Position numbers and translations under genes: made by a program. Positions 61,012-64,000 of a stretch of 64,000 nucleotides of DNA are shown here, piece after piece. The first letter of the stretch is position 1; the number at the start of each line of letters is the position of its first letter. The stretch lies in contig SDOX01000153.1 in the NCBI GenBank assembly GCA_004565275.1, positions 1,709 through 65,708 of the forward strand, written 5' to 3'. The DNA comes from Nannochloropsis salina CCMP1776 (taxonomy: Eukaryota > Sar > Eustigmatophyceae > Eustigmatales > Monodopsidaceae). The notes beneath the pieces are model-generated. The model had not been told where the DNA came from, made no database searches, and was given only the letters and a program-made list of their open reading frames with translations.

Positions 61012-61420
61012 CATCCTCGGATGGGTGGACGCCGGGCGGGGTAGTGTGAGGAGGGAAGAAGATCCATTCCTTCCAACTCTTCAACACGGCATTCCAAGCT
61101 GCAGTGGCGTTAGGGTCCTGGGAGGGGAAGTGGCAGGGAGGGAAGGAGGGGGGAAGAAAGGGAGGAAGAAGTATAAGGGGGTCATTAAATGGAAGGGAAC
61201 CATCGAGGGAGACGAGATTGAGCGCAAGTTTTTTTTAATTTTTAAAAAGCATGTCTTTTTCTACACGTCTCCTTCTCCTCCCTCCCTTCCTCCCTCCCTC
61301 CCCCGCTCCATTCCTCCCTCCCTCGTACCTTGTGGAATATGAGCCCGAGCCCTTTGGCCCCCAGATCAACCTGCGGTAGTCCGGTCTGTGCATGCCCAGG
61401 AGGGCAAAGTAGTCGGCGTC
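61012..61420 (-). CDS. JmjC-domain oxygenase fragment (JMJD6/JMJD4-like), frame-disrupted
   Basis: Two exons, 61420-61329 (DADYFALLGMHRPDYRRLI then WGPKGSGS) and 61117-61012 (DPNATAAWNAV, KSWKEWIFFPPHTTPPGV). Together they give the JmjC core with the Fe(II)-binding His-x-Asp in IFHKDPNATAAWN. However, GPKGSGS and IFHKD lie in different frames of exon 1: exon 1 read from its acceptor ends in phase 2, while exon 2 starts in phase 0, a one-base discrepancy near 61340. The second metal His and the N-terminal part were not found. JmjC enzymes of this group hydroxylate proteins using 2-oxoglutarate. Pseudogene, sequencing error or misassembly are all possible. Confidence 0.7.
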
Positions 61421-61460
61421 CTGCGATTAGGAAGGGGAGGAGGGAGGAAGGGAGGGAAGA

Positions 61461-61494
61461 TTAGAGTTAGGGTTAGGGTTAGGGTTAGGGTTAG
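61461..61494. repeat. Interstitial telomere-like repeat (TTAGGG)n
   Basis: Four to five perfect ttaggg units between the JmjC and Nudix-like exons, next to a GGGA array. Confidence 0.95.
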
Positions 61495-61537
61495 TCTAAT
61501 TGCGTGCCCATTATCGCCGTCACAGACCTCGCCTTAC

Positions 61538-61655
61538 CCTCGTTCTCCGATAAGGCATAGCGGCACAGGGCGTTCACGCAGGCATGGAGGGGGAAAGCGA
61601 GGAACGGGGCGTGGGAGAGGAAGAGGGAGAGGGGCACCCAGTCGCAGGCGGCAAT
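61538..61655 (-). CDS. Exon resembling a Nudix C-terminal segment, inverted relative to the Nudix gene
   Basis: A minus-strand exon bounded by an AG acceptor and a GTAAGG donor reads IAACDWVPLSLFLSH, then HACVNALCRYALSENE. The IAxCxWVPL.xFL pattern is what normally follows the substrate-facing strands of Nudix hydrolases such as the NUDT6 group, and such an exon is absent from the plus-strand Nudix gene at 62.08-62.83 kb. It is not obviously part of the JmjC gene. Identification rests on a short pattern only. Confidence 0.45.
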
Positions 61656-62083
61656 CTGGTGGGGGCAGGGCTGGAGACTGGGGGGGTGGGAGCACACGTT
61701 AAGGGAGAATGTGCGGGCAGTCCTTCACGAGACGCTTTGACAAAGGACCACCTCCCTGCCACACCGGCAGGGCGAGGAGTACGATGATTGAGCGCACGGG
61801 GAGAAATGTTCTCACTACCGACGCCGGAGAGGCCTCTAGGACTCCTCGCACACACGGCCCCAGGCGTCTGGAAGGTAGATCGGGAGGGTGGGAGTTAGGG
61901 AGGGAGGGAGGAAGGGGCGTGTAGCTCTGGCGTAGCTTCCCGTCCACCAAGCTGCGAGAGAGCGTACAGGTCCCAGCTCTTACCCTTACGTCGGCGTGCC
62001 CGCCTCTTTCCCTCCACGTCCGAACGTTTCCAGCGCTTTGTTCTCCCTCCCATCGTCCCTTTTCCTGTCTCTCTTCCTCCCAG

Positions 62084-62825
62084 GTGCCCACCGGACTCCT
62101 TGACGTCGGGGAAGATAATGGCGCGGGCGCCGAGCGCGAGGTGCACCTCCTCTTTCACTCCTTTCCCCCCCCTGTCCCTCCCTCCTCCTCTCTCTCCTCT
62201 CTCCTCACATTCGACCCACCCCTTTTCTCCAAAAACCAGCCTTTCTGCGGAGTGAATCTCAACCTCTCTGGGGTACACTAACACCCCCCACTCCTCTCCC
62301 CCCCTCCCTCCTACCTTGCCGTCCTTCCTCGCCTCCCTGCCTCCCTCTCAGGTGAAGGAGGAGACGGGGGTATCGGCGCGCTTCAAGCACCTGATCGCCT
62401 TCCGTCATGCCCACGCTTTCGCCATCGGGAAGAGCGACCTCTTCTTCCTGACGCGCCTGGAGGTGGAAGACGACAGCAGGTGGGCGGGGAGGAGGAAGAG
62501 AAGGGAGGGCCACGGGATGATCGGACCCGAAGGCCCTGGGGCCTTACATCTCTTCCTCCTTCCTTACACCCCCCCCTTAATCACATTCTTCCCTCTTTTC
62601 CCCTCTCACTCCTGCCGCGCCCTCTTCCATGTTCCCTTTCCACCCTGACCTACCCAGGTGATTTTGAGCAAAAACGGGTCGCAATTTCTGGACAAGGAGG
62701 AGGATTTTGACACGATCCGGAAGGCATTAAAGGACGCGGTTTATCCTTGCTTTAAGTACGACCTGACCACCACGGCAAGCGGGTGGAAGGAGGAAGGGAG
62801 GGAGGGAGTGAAGGAGGGGGTCTAA
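62084..62825 (+). CDS. Nudix hydrolase (partial)
   Basis: Exon 62084-62140 reads VPTGLLDVGEDNGAGAERE; exon 62352-62462 (or to 62479) continues VKEETGVSARFKHLIAFRH and then AIGKSDLFFLTRLE. Joined in phase 0 they form a perfect Nudix box, G-x5-E-x7-R-E-V-x-E-E-x-G-V. The third exon, from 62658, reads VILSKNGSQFLDKEEDFDTI and runs open to a stop at 62825; it shows no known Nudix feature and may end earlier at a gtacga donor. The N-terminal part of the domain and its start codon were not found upstream. Nudix enzymes hydrolyse nucleoside diphosphate derivatives with Mg2+. GSDLFF-type sequence (KSDLFFLTRL) is typical of the NUDT6-like subgroup. Confidence 0.75.
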
Positions 62826-64000
62826 GGCGAAGGGATGTAAATACGAACAAAGATGAGGAGGGTCACGGCTGAGACTTCCATCCCCCGACTCGGTCCCCTG
62901 CGTCGACCTTCCGGTCCTCCCGCCCCGAAGAAATGACACGTGTCGAGGGGGCAGGTGGGGGAAGGATAGTGTGGAAGCCTGGGGGAGAGAGGAAAAAGAG
63001 CATGCTTGGATGGGAGAAGAAGGGAGAATATGGAGGGAGCGCGTCATGGGGTGGAAGGCTACGGTGGAGGAGGCAAGCAGGCGGGAAAGCGGTTGGAAAC
63101 AGAAAAGAAAGGAGTACATGCGACGGATGGCTGGCTCTTACTGCTTTAATCCCTATTGGTCTCTTCTCTGAACGACGAGGATGCCTCCCTTGTATCCTTT
63201 TTCTTCTTTGTGATCACCTCAAAGACCGTAGGCGTTCATTCAGAGAGCTGGTTAGGCTTAACCCTCTTGTGTGGACCATCTATAGACAATGGGCCGCGTG
63301 AAGGATCCCAGGGGCAGGGTTATTGATGTCTCGTACCACCAAGATTGATGTGAGGGTGCGATAGCCCCATGCGTATGACCATGCCTATCTCCGTCACCCC
63401 GCGACATAGCCCCACACCTTCGTTTGGCAGCGTTGTTTGTGTGATAGTCAGAGGCAACCTTCATCCTCTATACGCTACAGTGGGTGTCGGACCAACGAGT
63501 CCCCACCCTCGCACCCACATGGTTGGTTCCGTGAGTGCGCTGGAAGTGTGACAGCGACAGGAATACAGAATGAGCGAGAACATACATCGGGGATATCAGT
63601 GGAGCTAAAAAACCATCAAAAAAAATGGTTGAAAATCAGCATGCATGAAGCAATGCGACGTCATGAGCCATCCTCCCAAAAATATGACATCGGAGGACAC
63701 TTACCCGTATCACCTGTTTTTATCCCTCTTACTTCTAATCTACCCATCTGAATCCATCAGTTTTGTCACCGATATCTTTTCCACAGCTTTCTACTTCCGA
63801 TATTCCAGTTTGTGAGGTAAAACAGCGACCATCAATGCATGAGCCGCTCAGCTTTTCTAATACCTTCCTCCTCCTCTTCCCATTAGCTCCCTCCCTTGCC
63901 CAGCCCACCTATCTTACATTCTGTCGGTATTTTCTTCCGTTATAAGAAACAATATCGTTCTCCAAGTCATTTTTCCTCTTTCCTCATCAACCGAATTGCA
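62826..64000. other. Right end of window, no confident gene
   Basis: Purine-rich on plus at 62.9-63.1 kb, then mixed sequence. Several frames of 60-120 codons on both strands show no recognisable protein. Confidence 0.5.

Noticed and set aside
61329-61420. Reading this JmjC exon as the continuation of the Nudix-like exon at 61538-61655
   Set aside because: The phase would fit, but the resulting upstream peptide loses the clear DYRRLIWGPKGSGS block; the two exons more likely belong to different genes.

Overview
The window is nuclear DNA of a photosynthetic eukaryote with many short GT-AG introns. The best fit is a stramenopile alga of the eustigmatophyte type (Nannochloropsis/Microchloropsis-like). 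Two proteins carry a signal peptide that ends at an Ala-x-Ala|Phe site followed by a transit-like stretch, the usual bipartite entry signal of complex red plastids: glutamate-1-semialdehyde aminomutase (ATA|FLTP) and a thylakoid lumen protein (ASA|FIPS). There are also a peroxisomal glycolate oxidase and two Zn(II)2Cys6 regulators, a class reported from Nannochloropsis. This assignment is inference from gene content; no marker gene was compared.

Layout: 0-2.2 kb, tandem isochorismatase-fold hydrolase (-, cut by the window edge). 3.0-5.4 kb, unidentified helical protein (-). 6.5-7.4 kb, Sm-D3 (-). 8.2-10.8 kb, UCHL5/UCH37 deubiquitinase (+). 11.3 kb, 5S rRNA (+). 11.4-14 kb, AT-rich and gene-poor. 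14.0-19.2 kb, RAP-domain organelle RNA-binding protein (+), followed by a possible small AT-hook ORF. 20.4-22.8 kb, glycolate oxidase (+). 23.6-24.2 kb, PET100-like (-). 24.9-26.2 kb, polyprenol reductase (+). 26.7-28.0 kb, SRPBCC protein (-). 28.3-30.9 kb, DapA-family aldolase (+). 31.6-33.1 kb, HemL (-, centre missing). 34.1-35.7 kb, RBX RING-H2 protein (+). 36.4-36.8 kb, small zinc-ribbon protein (+). 38.5-45.2 kb, two paralogous Zn2Cys6 regulators (+). 46.1-49.8 kb, RGG-tailed ABC-class ATPase (-). 51.0-54.4 kb, CaMK-like kinase (-). 55.7-58.0 kb, lumen four-helix protein (-). 58.6-59.2 kb, small secreted Cys protein (+). 61.0-62.8 kb, a scrambled JmjC/Nudix locus.

The most visible feature is the repeat landscape. 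GGGA/CCCT arrays fill the introns of about half of the genes, in both orientations, and are nearly absent from 35-46 kb and other gene-poor stretches. At two such sites (UCHL5 and HemL) an indispensable conserved segment is absent and the flanking exons are out of phase with each other, so sequence is probably missing there. The most interesting locus is the Zn2Cys6 pair. The two genes are strongly diverged over most of their length but share a ~530-bp nearly identical coding patch, which contains 123-bp repeats that each hold a perfect TGACGTCA palindrome.

Functionally the window is a mix of housekeeping genes: splicing (Sm-D3), ubiquitin turnover (UCHL5, RBX), tetrapyrrole synthesis (HemL), photorespiration (glycolate oxidase), respiratory assembly (PET100), dolichol synthesis (polyprenol reductase), organelle RNA (RAP) and signalling (CaMK). 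No operon-like logic links them; several neighbours are divergent pairs that share 0.2-0.9 kb upstream regions. No virus-like element, CRISPR array or tRNA was recognised.
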